From Streptomyces sp. NBC_00083 (lineage in GTDB: Bacteria; Actinomycetota; Actinomycetes; Streptomycetales; Streptomycetaceae), in the NCBI RefSeq assembly GCF_026343295.1, contig NZ_JAPELY010000004.1:62001-126000 (forward strand): a DNA stretch of 64,000 bases. Reading direction: 5' to 3'. A program made the position numbers and the translations under genes. Numbering within the stretch: the first letter of the stretch is position 1; the number at the start of each line of letters is the position of its first letter. Shown here one piece after another: positions 41,252-50,395 of the stretch. The notes beneath the pieces are model-generated. The model had not been told where the DNA came from and searched no databases. It saw only the letters and a list, made by a program, of their open reading frames with translations.

Positions 41252-42628
41252 ATGACATCGACGCGCGGTACCGCGACGACGCGGGCACAGGCGACGCCGG
41301 CCGCGTACCTCGCGGGCAACTTCGCCCCGGTCCCGGAAGAGCTGACCACCTACGAGCTGCCGGTCACCGGCGCCATACCGCCGGAGCTGTCCGGCTGGTA
41401 CGTCCGCAACGGCCCCAACCCGCAGGACGCCGCGTCGCCGCACTGGTTCTTCGGGGACGGGATGGTCCACGGGGTGCGACTCGAAGGCGGCAGGGCCCGC
41501 TCCTACCGCAACCGCTGGGTGCGCACCTCCACCCTCACCGAGGGGGCGCGGGTCCACGACCGGGAGGGCAACGCCGACCTCACCGCCGGTGTCGCCAACA
41601 CCCACGTGGTGCGGCACGCCGGCCGCACCCTGGCCCTGGTCGAGTCGTCCTTCCCGTACGAGCTGGACTGCCGGCCCGGACACGAACTGGAGACGCTGGG
41701 GGCGTACGACTTCGACGGGCGGCTCACCACCGCCATGACCGCCCACCCCAAGACCTGCCCGGCCACCGGGGAGCTGCACTTCTTCGGGTACGGCATGATG
41801 CGCGAGCCGTTCCTCACCTATCACCGTGCCGACGCGCGGGGCGAGTTGGTGGTGAGCCGGCCCGTGGAGGTGCCGGCGGCGACGATGATGCACGACTTCC
41901 ACCTCACCGCCGCCCATGTGGTGTTCATGGATCTCCCCGCGGTCTTCGACCTGGAGACGGCGATACGGCCCGGCGGCGGGCTGCCCTACCGCTGGGACGC
42001 GGAGCACGGGGCGCGCCTGGGCGTGCTGCGCAGGGACGATCCCTACGGCGAGGTGCGGTGGCTGCCGATCGACCCCTGCTACGTCTTCCACGCCCTGAAC
42101 GCGTATGACGAGCCGGGCGACGGCGCCGGGCGCGGGGAGCGGATCGTGCTGCACGTGGTGCGGTACGAGCACTTGGGGGCCGGGCGGCCCTCCCTGTGGA
42201 AGTGGACGCTGGGCCTGGGTACCGGAGTGGTCCACGAGGAGCAGGTCGACGACCGCGTGTGCGAGTTCCCCCGGATCGACGACCGGCTGGCCGGTGTGGA
42301 GGCTCGCTTCGGGCATGTCACGGTGGCGCAGTCACCGTCGTCCGGGCCCATACCGGGGGCGCTGCTCCGGTACGACCTGCGGACGGGAGCGGTCACGCGG
42401 CACGACTTCGCGCCGGGGCGGACGCCGGCCGAGGCGGCGTTCGCCCCGGCGGACGACCGGCCGGGTGGTCCGGGCTGGCTGCTCAGCTATGTCTACGACG
42501 CCGCCAAGGACGCCAGCGATCTCGTCATCCTGGATGCGGACAACCTCGCGGCTGCGCCGGTCGCGACGGTCCATCTTCCGCAGCGCGTGCCGTTCGGCTT
42601 CCACGGCAACTGGCTCCCGGACCGCTAA
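41252..42628 (+). CDS. Carotenoid oxygenase family protein
   Basis: 458-residue non-heme iron dioxygenase of PF03055, which cleaves carotenoids, stilbenes or related conjugated alkenes. The family start WYVRNGPNPQ and the four iron-binding His regions are visible: AHPKTCP, HDFHLT, FHALNAYDE and FHGNWLP at the very end. No signal peptide. It is two bases downstream of a polytopic membrane protein and under the PadR-controlled promoter. The substrate is unknown; no carotenoid biosynthesis genes lie in this window. Confidence 0.93.
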   Translation: MTSTRGTATTRAQATPAAYLAGNFAPVPEELTTYELPVTGAIPPELSGWYVRNGPNPQDAASPHWFFGDGMVHGVRLEGGRARSYRNRWVRTSTLTEGARVHDREGNADLTAGVANTHVVRHAGRTLALVESSFPYELDCRPGHELETLGAYDFDGRLTTAMTAHPKTCPATGELHFFGYGMMREPFLTYHRADARGELVVSRPVEVPAATMMHDFHLTAAHVVFMDLPAVFDLETAIRPGGGLPYRWDAEHGARLGVLRRDDPYGEVRWLPIDPCYVFHALNAYDEPGDGAGRGERIVLHVVRYEHLGAGRPSLWKWTLGLGTGVVHEEQVDDRVCEFPRIDDRLAGVEARFGHVTVAQSPSSGPIPGALLRYDLRTGAVTRHDFAPGRTPAEAAFAPADDRPGGPGWLLSYVYDAAKDASDLVILDADNLAAAPVATVHLPQRVPFGFHGNWLPDR

Positions 42629-42669
42629 AACGTGACGTCAATCACCCTTCAGAGCACGCCAGTTGCGTT

Positions 42670-42723
42670 TGTTCCACAGTGAAGTCCGGTTATCCACAGG
42701 TATTTTGGCGCGACTGTGGACAA
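42670..42723. other. DnaA-box trio in AT-richer intergenic gap
   Basis: TGTTCCACA (42670-42678, near match), TTATCCACA (42690-42698, perfect) and TGTGGACAA (42715-42723, perfect on the minus strand). It is in the 153-bp gap between the convergent carotenoid oxygenase and MerR genes; an AT-rich palindrome CCCTATTTAGGG follows. Possible DnaA titration or regulatory site. Confidence 0.6.
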
Positions 42724-42781
42724 GTGGCGCCCTATTTAGGGTATTTGCTCAATATGTCGTCAATGGACGTGAATTGCGTGA

Positions 42782-43750
42782 TCAGCGATCCGCACCTGTC
42801 CCGCGTTGACCCGACAGGGCGTCCAGCGTCCTTGCCTGCAGCTCGCGTTCAGTGGCGGCGGCGATGAACGCGGCGACGTTGTCCTGCCCGACCAGGGCCT
42901 GAACGGCCCGGAGCGTGGGGGCGGGCAGTGTCACGGGGGCGGGGTCCGGTTCGGACGGTGCGGCAGCGGGGGCGCCCAGGTGCTTCTGGAGATGGCGAGT
43001 GGCGAACAGGCGCATGGCGCGGGCCAGTTCGGCATCGACCGTCTGCTGGGCCAGGGGGCGCAGTCGGCGCACCAGATCGGCCGCCTCGGTGGCGTCCATG
43101 TCGGTCGGGGGGTGGGGTCCCAGGTAGCGGGCGAAGACATGTTCCGTGGTGAAGTCGAGGAAGCGGGCCGCGATGTGCTCGACCTGGCCGCGCAGTTCGC
43201 GCAGGTGACCGGAGATGGCGGCGAGCGGGACGCCGGCGGCGTGCAACTCGGCTGCCACCGCCAGCTCTTGAGGGCTGGGCACGAGGAATTCGGTGTCGTT
43301 GTCCGGTATGCGTTCCAGGATGCCGAGCTCGACCGCTTCGGCGACCGCGTCGTCGTCGGGATCGCCGCCGAAGGTCGCGTCGAGATCCGCGCGGGAGATC
43401 CGCGCCGCCTCCTCGTCGGTCCACGGCCCGTCGACCTCGACGACGAGGCCGAGCACGCCGCCGAGCCCGCGGCCGGCGTCCCAGGCCTCCAGGAGCTCCT
43501 TGATGGAGGCCAGGGTGTAGCCGCGGTCGAGCAGATCGGCGATCTGGTGCAGCCGGGCCAGATGGGTGTCGCCGTACACGTTGGAGCGACCGCGCCGCTC
43601 GGGCCGGGGCAGCAGTCCGCGGTCCTGGTAGGCGCGGATGGTGCGGACCGTGGCGCCGCTGGCGTGCGCCAGGTCCTCGATCCGGTACTCGGCCGGAGCC
43701 GGGGGCTGCGGCGCCACCTGCTGAACTGCTGACTGCCCGGACAAACCCAC
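42782..43750 (-). CDS. MerR family transcriptional regulator
   Basis: 322 residues. The N-terminal MerR helix-turn-helix is YRIEDLAHASGATVRTIRAYQDRGLLPRP followed by RGRSNVYGDTHLARL. A long C-terminal effector region follows, lacking the Cys pattern of metal sensors, so a ligand-binding type. The start is GTG 43750. It is the last gene of the minus-strand operon M24-EphD-like-PF10118-MerR, five bases after the previous stop, hence probably the operon's own regulator. Confidence 0.9.
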   Translation of the reverse strand: MGLSGQSAVQQVAPQPPAPAEYRIEDLAHASGATVRTIRAYQDRGLLPRPERRGRSNVYGDTHLARLHQIADLLDRGYTLASIKELLEAWDAGRGLGGVLGLVVEVDGPWTDEEAARISRADLDATFGGDPDDDAVAEAVELGILERIPDNDTEFLVPSPQELAVAAELHAAGVPLAAISGHLRELRGQVEHIAARFLDFTTEHVFARYLGPHPPTDMDATEAADLVRRLRPLAQQTVDAELARAMRLFATRHLQKHLGAPAAAPSEPDPAPVTLPAPTLRAVQALVGQDNVAAFIAAATERELQARTLDALSGQRGTGADR

Positions 43751-43755
43751 TCCCT

Positions 43756-44688
43756 CTAACCCAGGGCGGCGCGGCCCACCGCGCCCGCCGCCGCTCGGGC
43801 CGCCGGCGAGGTCGCGAGGTATTCGACGGCCTTGCGCAGGGAGCCCTCCTGCGAGGGATGGTACGACCGGCGCAGGTAGCGGGGTATGGCCGAGCCCAGC
43901 TCCTTCCAGGTGGGCAGCAGACCACGGCGTACGGCCCGGTTGTGCTCACGCAGTGAATAGCGTGCCCGGCCCGCGAGTTGGGGGTCGTGCCGGATCAGAT
44001 AGGAGGCTCCCCACGCCCACAGCCACAACAGCACCGGGGCGACGACGGCCATCCCCTCGATCCGGCGGGCGTACCGGGGCAGGCCCGCGCCGCCGCAGTG
44101 CTGGTACATGTCGAAGGCGACGGCCCGGTGCTCGACCTCCTCCGCGCCGTGCCAGCGCAGCAGATCGAGCATGACCGCGTCGCAGCCGGCCCCGTCCAGG
44201 CCCTCGGCGTCCAGCACCCACGTGCCGAGGACGGCCGTGAACTGCTCGATGGCGGCGATCAGCGAGAGCCGGAAGCGCAGCCATTCCTGCGTCGGGATCG
44301 GGGCGCCGAACGGCGGCGCCTCGCCGAGGAGCTTCTCGAAGAGGAAGTCGACGTGCCGCGTGTAGGGCTCCGTGTCGAGCCGCTGGCGTGCCAGATGGTC
44401 CAGGACGTAGGCGTGTTGCACGCTGTGGGTGGCCTCCTGGCCCATGAACCCCTTGACGTCCTTGAGCAGCACCGGGTCGGTGACCAGCGGCAGGGCCTCC
44501 TTGAACACCTTCACGAACCAGCGCTCGCCCGCCGGCAGCAGCAGGTGCAGCACATTGATGACATGGGTGGCCGTGGGCTCGTCCGGTATCCAGTGCAGCG
44601 GCGTCCCGTCCCAGTCGAACGAGACCCGGCGCGGGGATATCGGGTGGTGCTGCTCGCCCTGCGGGCCCTCTCGGCGCTCCGTGCTCAC
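43756..44688 (-). CDS. PF10118 metal-dependent hydrolase-like protein
   Basis: 310 residues. Repeated His/Glu motifs (FMGQEATHSVQHA, WHGAEEVEHRAVAFD, FDMYQH) resemble a ferritin-like di-metal four-helix bundle. One membrane segment is present (VVAPVLLWLWAWGASYL). The family is annotated metal-dependent hydrolase but is scarcely studied and may be an oxygenase or desaturase-like enzyme acting on lipids. GTG 44688 overlaps the preceding stop by GTGA. It is third in the operon. Confidence 0.85.
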   Translation of the reverse strand: MSTERREGPQGEQHHPISPRRVSFDWDGTPLHWIPDEPTATHVINVLHLLLPAGERWFVKVFKEALPLVTDPVLLKDVKGFMGQEATHSVQHAYVLDHLARQRLDTEPYTRHVDFLFEKLLGEAPPFGAPIPTQEWLRFRLSLIAAIEQFTAVLGTWVLDAEGLDGAGCDAVMLDLLRWHGAEEVEHRAVAFDMYQHCGGAGLPRYARRIEGMAVVAPVLLWLWAWGASYLIRHDPQLAGRARYSLREHNRAVRRGLLPTWKELGSAIPRYLRRSYHPSQEGSLRKAVEYLATSPAARAAAGAVGRAALG

Positions 44689-46460
44689 AGCGGCGGCTCC
44701 AGCCGGGCGATCGCGCGCAGTGCCCTCGGGGTGAACCGGGACATGAGGTGGGCGCCGCGCGCCTCGGGTGTCACCGGCACCACCGCCTGGTTCTTCACCA
44801 CGGCGCGCAGGATCGCCGAAGCGACCTTATCCGGCGGGAAGTTGCGCAGTCCGTACAGGCGCGAGGTCTTCTTCTGGAGGCGCTTCTCCTCCGTGGCGTC
44901 CGCCCCGGCGAAGCGCGTGGTCGAGGTGATGTTGGTGTTGACCAGGCCGGGACAGATCGCCGAGACACCGATGCCCTGTCCGGCCAGTTCGGCGCGCAGG
45001 CATTCGCTGAGCATCAGGACCGCCGCCTTCGAGGTGCTGTAGGCGGGCAGCGCGCGGGAGGGCTGGTAGGCGGCGGCCGAGGCGGTGTTGACGATGTGGC
45101 CGCCCTGCCCGCGGTCGGCCATCTGCTTGCCGAAGATGCGGCAGCCGTGGATGACGCCCCACAGATTGACGTCGAGGACCTTCTTCCAGTCCTCGGCGGT
45201 GGTGTCGAAGAACGAACCGGAGAGCCCGATCCCGGCGTTGTTGACCAGGACGTCGACGATGCCGTACTCGGAGGCCACCTTCGCGGCGAGCTTCTCCATC
45301 GCCTGCTCGTCGCTGACGTCGACGGCCTCGCCCCAGGCCTCGGGCGCGCCGATCAGGCGGGACATCTCGGCGGTCCGGATGGCGCCCTCGGCGTCCCGGT
45401 CCACGGCGACGACGCGCGCCCCCGCCTCGGCGAACGCGAAGGCCGTGGCGCGGCCGATGCCGCTCGCGGCGCCCGTCACCAGGACGAGCTGCCCGCCGAA
45501 CCGGTCGGCGTGCGGTCCCGTCGCGACGGCGTCCTGCGCCGGGATGCCGTCCTCGTTGGCGCGCACGAACTCGCTGATCCAGGAGGCGAGTTGGTCCGGC
45601 CGCGTCCGCGGCACCCAGTGCTTGGCCGGCAGGGTGCGCCGCACCAGGCGGGGCGCCCAGTGCTCCAGGCCGGCGGAGAGCTTCGGCGAGAGGAAGGCGT
45701 CGTCGAGCGGAGTGATCAGCTGGACGGGCACATGCGCGTACGCGTCGGGGCGGGGGCGGCGCAGCCGGGTGCGGACGTTGTCGCGGTAGAGCCAGGCGCC
45801 GTGCGCCGCGTCCTGCGGCAGCGAGCCCGTGGGATAGCCGTCGGCGGCCACCTTCTCCACCCGCTGAAGGATCTTGGGCCACTGCTTGCCCAGAGGACCG
45901 CGCCAGGCGAGCTCGGGAAGGACCGGTGTGTGCAGCATGTACACGTACCAGGACTTGGCGCCCTGACCGAGCAGTTGGGCCGTCGCGCGCGGTCCCGGGC
46001 GGCGCATCCGCTGCTTGATCCAGTGGCCGAAGTGGTCGAGCGAGGGGCCCGACATCGAGGTGAAGGAGGCTATGCGGCCCTCGGTGCGCTCGACGGTCGC
46101 GAACTCCCAGCCCTGCACCGACCCCCAGTCGTGGCCCACCAGATGGACCGGCCGGCCGGGGCTGACCGCGTCCGCGACCGCCAGGAAGTCGTCGGTCAGC
46201 TTCTCCAGGGTGAAGCCGCCGCGCAACGGCGCCGGCGCGGTGGAACGGCCGTGGCCGCGGACGTCGTACAGCACCACGTGGAAGTGTTCGGCGAGCCGCC
46301 GGGCGACCTCGGACCACACCTCCTTGCTGTCGGGGTAGCCGTGCACGAGCACCACGGTCGGCTGGGCGTCGTCGCCCAGTTCCGCCACGCACAGCTCTAT
46401 GCCGCCGGTCCGCACCCAGCGCTCGCGCGGCCCCTCGATATGCCCGTTCGTCACGCTCAC
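44685..46460 (-). CDS. EphD-like fusion: alpha/beta hydrolase plus short-chain dehydrogenase
   Basis: 591 residues with two enzymes. The N-terminal epoxide-hydrolase-type alpha/beta hydrolase has the oxyanion region HGYPDS, Asp nucleophile in GHDWGS (Asp111), and a likely acid in PLDDAF and base His281. The C-terminal SDR has TGAASGIG (329-336), NNAG, Ser461 and YSTSK (Tyr474, Lys478). The same architecture and length occur in mycobacterial EphD, which is linked to mycolic-acid modification. GTG 46460 overlaps the previous stop by GTGA. Here it may convert an epoxy or hydroxy lipid to a ketone; this is inference. Confidence 0.9.
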   Translation of the reverse strand: MSVTNGHIEGPRERWVRTGGIELCVAELGDDAQPTVVLVHGYPDSKEVWSEVARRLAEHFHVVLYDVRGHGRSTAPAPLRGGFTLEKLTDDFLAVADAVSPGRPVHLVGHDWGSVQGWEFATVERTEGRIASFTSMSGPSLDHFGHWIKQRMRRPGPRATAQLLGQGAKSWYVYMLHTPVLPELAWRGPLGKQWPKILQRVEKVAADGYPTGSLPQDAAHGAWLYRDNVRTRLRRPRPDAYAHVPVQLITPLDDAFLSPKLSAGLEHWAPRLVRRTLPAKHWVPRTRPDQLASWISEFVRANEDGIPAQDAVATGPHADRFGGQLVLVTGAASGIGRATAFAFAEAGARVVAVDRDAEGAIRTAEMSRLIGAPEAWGEAVDVSDEQAMEKLAAKVASEYGIVDVLVNNAGIGLSGSFFDTTAEDWKKVLDVNLWGVIHGCRIFGKQMADRGQGGHIVNTASAAAYQPSRALPAYSTSKAAVLMLSECLRAELAGQGIGVSAICPGLVNTNITSTTRFAGADATEEKRLQKKTSRLYGLRNFPPDKVASAILRAVVKNQAVVPVTPEARGAHLMSRFTPRALRAIARLEPPL

Positions 46461-47305
46461 GCCGCCTTCTCCTCGGCCCAGCGCCGCACATGCGGCAGGT
46501 CGTCGTCCAGCCAGAACGCGCTCTGCTCCGGGTCCCTGGAGTCGGTGACGACCAGGATCTCCTCGAACTTCGCGCCCGTACCCCGGAAGCCGAGGTGCGG
46601 CTCGACCGCCCACAGCCCCGGGTGGGGCGGGTGGTCGGAGAACTTGTAGGGGGACCACAGGGGCGACCAGCCGTCCCGGTGGCCGTGGAGCGCGTCGCTC
46701 GCCAGGCCCTTCAGCGCCTGGGTGCCGAATCCGAAGACCTTCGGCGACCAGCGGCGCTCCTTCACCTGGTCGATCTTGTGGGCGATCACGCCGAACGGAT
46801 AGGCGCGGTGCCGGTTGGCATAGCCCTGGCGGACCATGAGCCGGTCCACGCTCTCGTAGATCTCGCGCAGCGGCCGCTTCTCGCGTATCTCGCGCAGGAT
46901 CAGCGCGCGGTGCGCCTCCAGGTCGGCCAGCAGCCGGTCGTGCACCGGGTTGAGACCGAGGCAGCCCGAGTAGCCGACGTCGGCGGTGAAGCCCTTGTAG
47001 ACCGGGGCCATGTCGAGGATGAAGGGCATCCCCGCCTCGAGGCGCCGGTTGGTGGGGAAGAACTGCAGCGGCACCCGGAAGTTCACGAACGCCGTGCGGT
47101 CACCGAACCAGGCGAACGGCAGATGGAACCAGTCCCGCACGCCCCGCTCACCGAGCCACTCCCGCTGCATGCGGGCCGCCTCCCGCTCGGTCACTCCCGG
47201 CTTGAGCTGGGCGGCGACCGCCTCCGCGCACTCGTACGCGAGGCTCTGCACCTCTCTGAACCCGCTCAGCCGCGTGTCGGGCCGAGCCTTCACTGCCGAT
47301 GGCAT
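46457..47305 (-). CDS. M24 family metallopeptidase-like protein
   Basis: 282 residues of the creatinase/aminopeptidase ('pita-bread') fold. The metal ligands can be followed: LDMAPVYKG and FTADVGYSG (Asp pair), VIAHKI (His), WAVEPHLGF (Glu) and FEEILVV (Glu). It lacks the N-terminal creatinase domain of Xaa-Pro peptidases. It opens the four-gene operon and is translationally coupled to the EphD-like gene. M24 members include peptidases, creatinases and non-catalytic proteins, so activity is uncertain. The start ATG is at 47305. Confidence 0.88.
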   Translation of the reverse strand: MPSAVKARPDTRLSGFREVQSLAYECAEAVAAQLKPGVTEREAARMQREWLGERGVRDWFHLPFAWFGDRTAFVNFRVPLQFFPTNRRLEAGMPFILDMAPVYKGFTADVGYSGCLGLNPVHDRLLADLEAHRALILREIREKRPLREIYESVDRLMVRQGYANRHRAYPFGVIAHKIDQVKERRWSPKVFGFGTQALKGLASDALHGHRDGWSPLWSPYKFSDHPPHPGLWAVEPHLGFRGTGAKFEEILVVTDSRDPEQSAFWLDDDLPHVRRWAEEKAA

Positions 47306-47331
47306 CCGTCCACCCCTGTCGCCCTACGCGT

Positions 47332-47360
47332 GCGTAACTTGACACTGATGAATGTGACAA
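47332..47360 (-). promoter_or_regulatory. Operon promoter with overlapping dyad
   Basis: On the minus strand: TTGTCA (47360-47355), 17-bp spacer, TTACGC (47337-47332). A dyad TTGTCAC-N8-GTGTCAA (one mismatch) covers the -35 and most of the spacer. It drives the M24/EphD-like/PF10118/MerR operon and is a plausible MerR target, since MerR proteins bind within the spacer. Confidence 0.5.
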
Positions 47361-47395
47361 TGCTCAGCGGCTGCGTCAAGAGGCCTGCGTCAGCC

Positions 47396-47422
47396 TGTGG
47401 ACAACGGCGTGTTTGTGGACAA
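47396..47422. other. DnaA-box pair
   Basis: Two identical TGTGGACAA boxes (47396-47404 and 47414-47422), 18 bases apart in the same orientation, in the 251-bp gap between the divergent M24 operon and ABC transporter operon. They match the Streptomyces DnaA-box consensus TTGTCCACA on the minus strand. Confidence 0.6.
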
Positions 47423-47556
47423 CCGCGTCGCTCGGGACGGGGAACCCATCAGCCTCACGTACGGGGTCCCCTACGGGGCCGTACCTCTGGAGTCGGACAT
47501 CGATCCAGCCGTCTGGGCTGACGATTCATGTGGCCCGCGCCACTACCGTCGATGAC

Positions 47557-48582
47557 GTGACTGTGATCGCGACCGAAAGCCTGAGCAAGCGGTTCCCCAG
47601 GGTGACCGCGCTTGACCGGCTCTCGTTGGACATCGGACCCGGTGTGACCGGGCTGGTGGGCGCCAACGGAGCCGGCAAGTCCACGTTGATCAAGATCCTT
47701 CTTGGTCTCTCGCCCGCCACGGAGGGCACCGCCGCCGTGCTCGGCCTGGACGTCGCCACCAGCGGCGCCGAGATCCGGGAGCGGGTGGGCTACATGCCGG
47801 AGCACGACTGCCTGCCGCCCGACGTCTCGGCCACCGAGTTCGTCGTGCACATGGCGCGCATGTCGGGGCTGCCGGCGACCGCGGCCCGCGAACGCACCGC
47901 GGACACGCTGCGCCACGTGGGCCTCTACGAGGAGCGCTACCGCCCGATCGGCGGCTATTCGACCGGCATGAAGCAGCGTGTGAAGCTCGCCCAAGCCCTC
48001 GTCCACGACCCGCAGTTGGTCCTCCTGGACGAGCCGACCAACGGTCTCGACCCGGTCGGACGCGACGAGATGCTCGGCCTGATCCGCCGCATCCACACCG
48101 ACTTCGGCATCTCGGTGCTCGTCACCTCGCACCTCCTGGGCGAGCTGGAGCGCACCTGCGACCATGTCGTGGTCGTCGACGGCGGCCGGTTGCTGCGCTC
48201 CAGTTCCACCAGCGACTTCACCCAGACCACCACCACCCTCGCGGTCGAGGTCACCGACTCCGACACCCACGCCGACGGCACGGAGGCGGTCCGCAAGGCC
48301 CTGGCCGAGGCCGGCCTCACCCTGCACGCGGGCATCGAGGACGGGCTGCCCGGCGCCGGGCACATCCTCCTCGTCGAGGCCACCGGTGAAGAGGTCTACG
48401 ACACGGTCCGCGACACCGTCGCCCGCCTCGGCCTCGGTCTCGTACGGATGGAACAGCGCCGCCACCACATCGCCGAGGTGTTCCAGACCCCGGCACGGGA
48501 GCCGGTCTCCGAACGCGCCGCCGCATGGGCAGCCACCGCGGCCGGCACCGAGCAGAAGGGAGGCGGCCACGATGGCAACTGA
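47557..48582 (+). CDS. ABC transporter ATP-binding protein
   Basis: 341 residues. Walker A is GANGAGKST, the signature STGMKQRVKLAQAL, Walker B LVLLDEPTNGLDP and the H-loop VTSHLLG; a C-terminal 100-residue extension follows. The arrangement is that of NatA/CcmA-like export ATPases. GTG 47557 (MTVIATESLSKRF) is preferred to long upstream options. It overlaps the next permease gene by 11 bases. It begins a four-gene operon of two ATPase/permease pairs. Confidence 0.93.
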   Translation: MTVIATESLSKRFPRVTALDRLSLDIGPGVTGLVGANGAGKSTLIKILLGLSPATEGTAAVLGLDVATSGAEIRERVGYMPEHDCLPPDVSATEFVVHMARMSGLPATAARERTADTLRHVGLYEERYRPIGGYSTGMKQRVKLAQALVHDPQLVLLDEPTNGLDPVGRDEMLGLIRRIHTDFGISVLVTSHLLGELERTCDHVVVVDGGRLLRSSSTSDFTQTTTTLAVEVTDSDTHADGTEAVRKALAEAGLTLHAGIEDGLPGAGHILLVEATGEEVYDTVRDTVARLGLGLVRMEQRRHHIAEVFQTPAREPVSERAAAWAATAAGTEQKGGGHDGN

Positions 48583-49459
48583 CAGCGCCCAGACCCAGAT
48601 CCACAACATCGGCTACCGCAGCTACGACGGGCCGCGCCTCGGGCGGGCCTATGCGCGCCGCGCGCTCTTCTCGCAGTCGCTGCGCGGCACGTACGGACTG
48701 GGCCGCAGCGCCAAGTCCAAGGTCCTGCCGATGCTCCTGTTCGCGGTGATGTGCGTGCCCGCGGCCATCATCGTCGCGGTCGCCGTCGCCACGAAGGGCA
48801 GTGCCCTGCCCGTGCAGTACACGCGGTACGCGGTCCTGTTGCAGGCCGTCATCGGCCTGTTCATCGCGGCACAGGCGCCCCAGTCCGTCTCACGCGACCT
48901 GCGCTTCAAGACGGTTCCGCTGTACTTCTCGCGGCCGATCGAGCACGTCGACTACGTCCTGGCCAAGTTCGCCGCCATGGCGTCGGCGCTGTTCATCATC
49001 ACGGGCGCGCCCCTGGTGATCCTCTACATCGGCGCCCTTCTCGCCAAACTCGACTTCGCGGACCAGACCAAGGGGTTCGCCGAGGGGCTGGTCTCGGTGG
49101 CACTGCTCTCCCTCCTCTTCGCCGGGCTCGGCCTGGTCATCGCCGCCCTGACGCCGCGCCGCGGCTTCGGAGTCGCCGCCGTCATCGCCGTCCTGACGGT
49201 CTCCTACGGCGCCGTCTCCGCGGTCCAGGCCATCGCCTTCAACCAGGGCTCCCCCGGAGCGGTCCAGTGGATCGGGCTGTTCTCCCCCATGACGCTCATC
49301 GACGGCGTGCAGACCGCGTTCCTCGGGGCGAGCTCCAACTTCCCCGGTCAACAGGGCCCGGGATCCGGGACCGGTGTGGTCTACCTGCTCGTCGTCCTCG
49401 CGCTCATCTACGGCTCGTACGCCGTGCTGACCCGCCGCTACCGGAAGGTGGGGCTGTGA
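48572..49459 (+). CDS. ABC transporter permease
   Basis: 295 residues with six predicted membrane helices of the ABC-2/NosY type, for example VLPMLLFAVMCVPAAIIVAVAV, FIITGAPLVILYIGALL and LLFAGLGLVIAAL. An N-terminal cytoplasmic segment (HNIGYRSYDGPRLGRAYA) resembles that of other Streptomyces multi-gene ABC-2 permeases. ATG 48572 has AGGGAGG upstream. The stop overlaps the next GTG by GTGA. It pairs with the upstream ATPase. Confidence 0.9.
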   Translation: MATDSAQTQIHNIGYRSYDGPRLGRAYARRALFSQSLRGTYGLGRSAKSKVLPMLLFAVMCVPAAIIVAVAVATKGSALPVQYTRYAVLLQAVIGLFIAAQAPQSVSRDLRFKTVPLYFSRPIEHVDYVLAKFAAMASALFIITGAPLVILYIGALLAKLDFADQTKGFAEGLVSVALLSLLFAGLGLVIAALTPRRGFGVAAVIAVLTVSYGAVSAVQAIAFNQGSPGAVQWIGLFSPMTLIDGVQTAFLGASSNFPGQQGPGSGTGVVYLLVVLALIYGSYAVLTRRYRKVGL

Positions 49460-50367
49460 CCACCATCGACATCGACCACACCTCACGCTGGTTCGGCAAC
49501 GTGGTGGCGGTCAACGACGTCACGATGACGATCGGCCCCGGCGTCACCGGGCTGCTCGGCCCCAACGGGGCCGGAAAGTCGACCCTCATCAACATGATGG
49601 GCGGTTTCCTCGCGCCCTCCACGGGAACGGTCACGCTCGACGGCGAGCAGATCTGGCGCAACGAGTCCGTCTACAAGAAGATCGGCATCGTCCCCGAGCG
49701 GGAAGCCATGTACGACTTCCTCACGGGCCGCGAATTCGTCGTCGCCAACGCCGAGTTGCACGGCCTCGGCGCGCGTGAGGCGGGGCAGGCCCTGGCCACG
49801 GTCGAGATGGAGTACGCGCAGGACCGCAAGATCCAGACGTACAGCAAGGGCATGCGCCAGCGCGTCAAGATGGCGTCCGCCCTCGTCCACAACCCGTCGG
49901 TGCTGCTGCTCGACGAGCCGTTCAACGGCATGGACCCGCGCCAGCGCATGCAACTCATGGAGCTGCTGCGGCGGATGGGGGCCGAGGGCCGCACGGTCCT
50001 GTTCTCCTCGCACATCCTCGAAGAGGTCGAGCAGCTCGCCTCGCACATCGAGGTCATCGTGGCCGGCCGGCACGCGGCCAGTGGCGACTTCCGCAAGATC
50101 CGCCGCCTCATGACGGACCGCCCGCACCGCTATCTGATCCGCTCCAGCGACGACCGCGCGCTGGCCGCGGCGCTGATCGCGGACCCCTCGACCGCCGGGA
50201 TCGAGGTGGACCTCAAGGAGGGCGCGCTGCGCGTCCAGGCCGTCGACTTCGGCCGGTTCACCACCTTGCTTCCGCAGGTGGCCAAGGCGAACGGCATCCG
50301 GCTGCTGACGGTCTCGCCCTCGGACGAGTCCCTCGAATCCGTCTTCTCCTACCTCGTAGCGGCCTGA
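49456..50367 (+). CDS. ABC transporter ATP-binding protein
   Basis: 303 residues: Walker A GPNGAGKST, signature YSKGMRQRVKMASALV, Walker B VLLLDEPFNGMDP and H-loop FSSHILEEV. It is closely similar in plan to the first ATPase but without the long tail. The start is GTG 49456 in the GTGA overlap with the previous stop. The substrate is unknown; pairs of this type in Streptomyces are often multidrug or membrane-stress exporters. Confidence 0.93.
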   Translation: MTTIDIDHTSRWFGNVVAVNDVTMTIGPGVTGLLGPNGAGKSTLINMMGGFLAPSTGTVTLDGEQIWRNESVYKKIGIVPEREAMYDFLTGREFVVANAELHGLGAREAGQALATVEMEYAQDRKIQTYSKGMRQRVKMASALVHNPSVLLLDEPFNGMDPRQRMQLMELLRRMGAEGRTVLFSSHILEEVEQLASHIEVIVAGRHAASGDFRKIRRLMTDRPHRYLIRSSDDRALAAALIADPSTAGIEVDLKEGALRVQAVDFGRFTTLLPQVAKANGIRLLTVSPSDESLESVFSYLVAA

Positions 50368-50395
50368 GCGCCTCCAGAAAGGAGCGGACGTTCCC

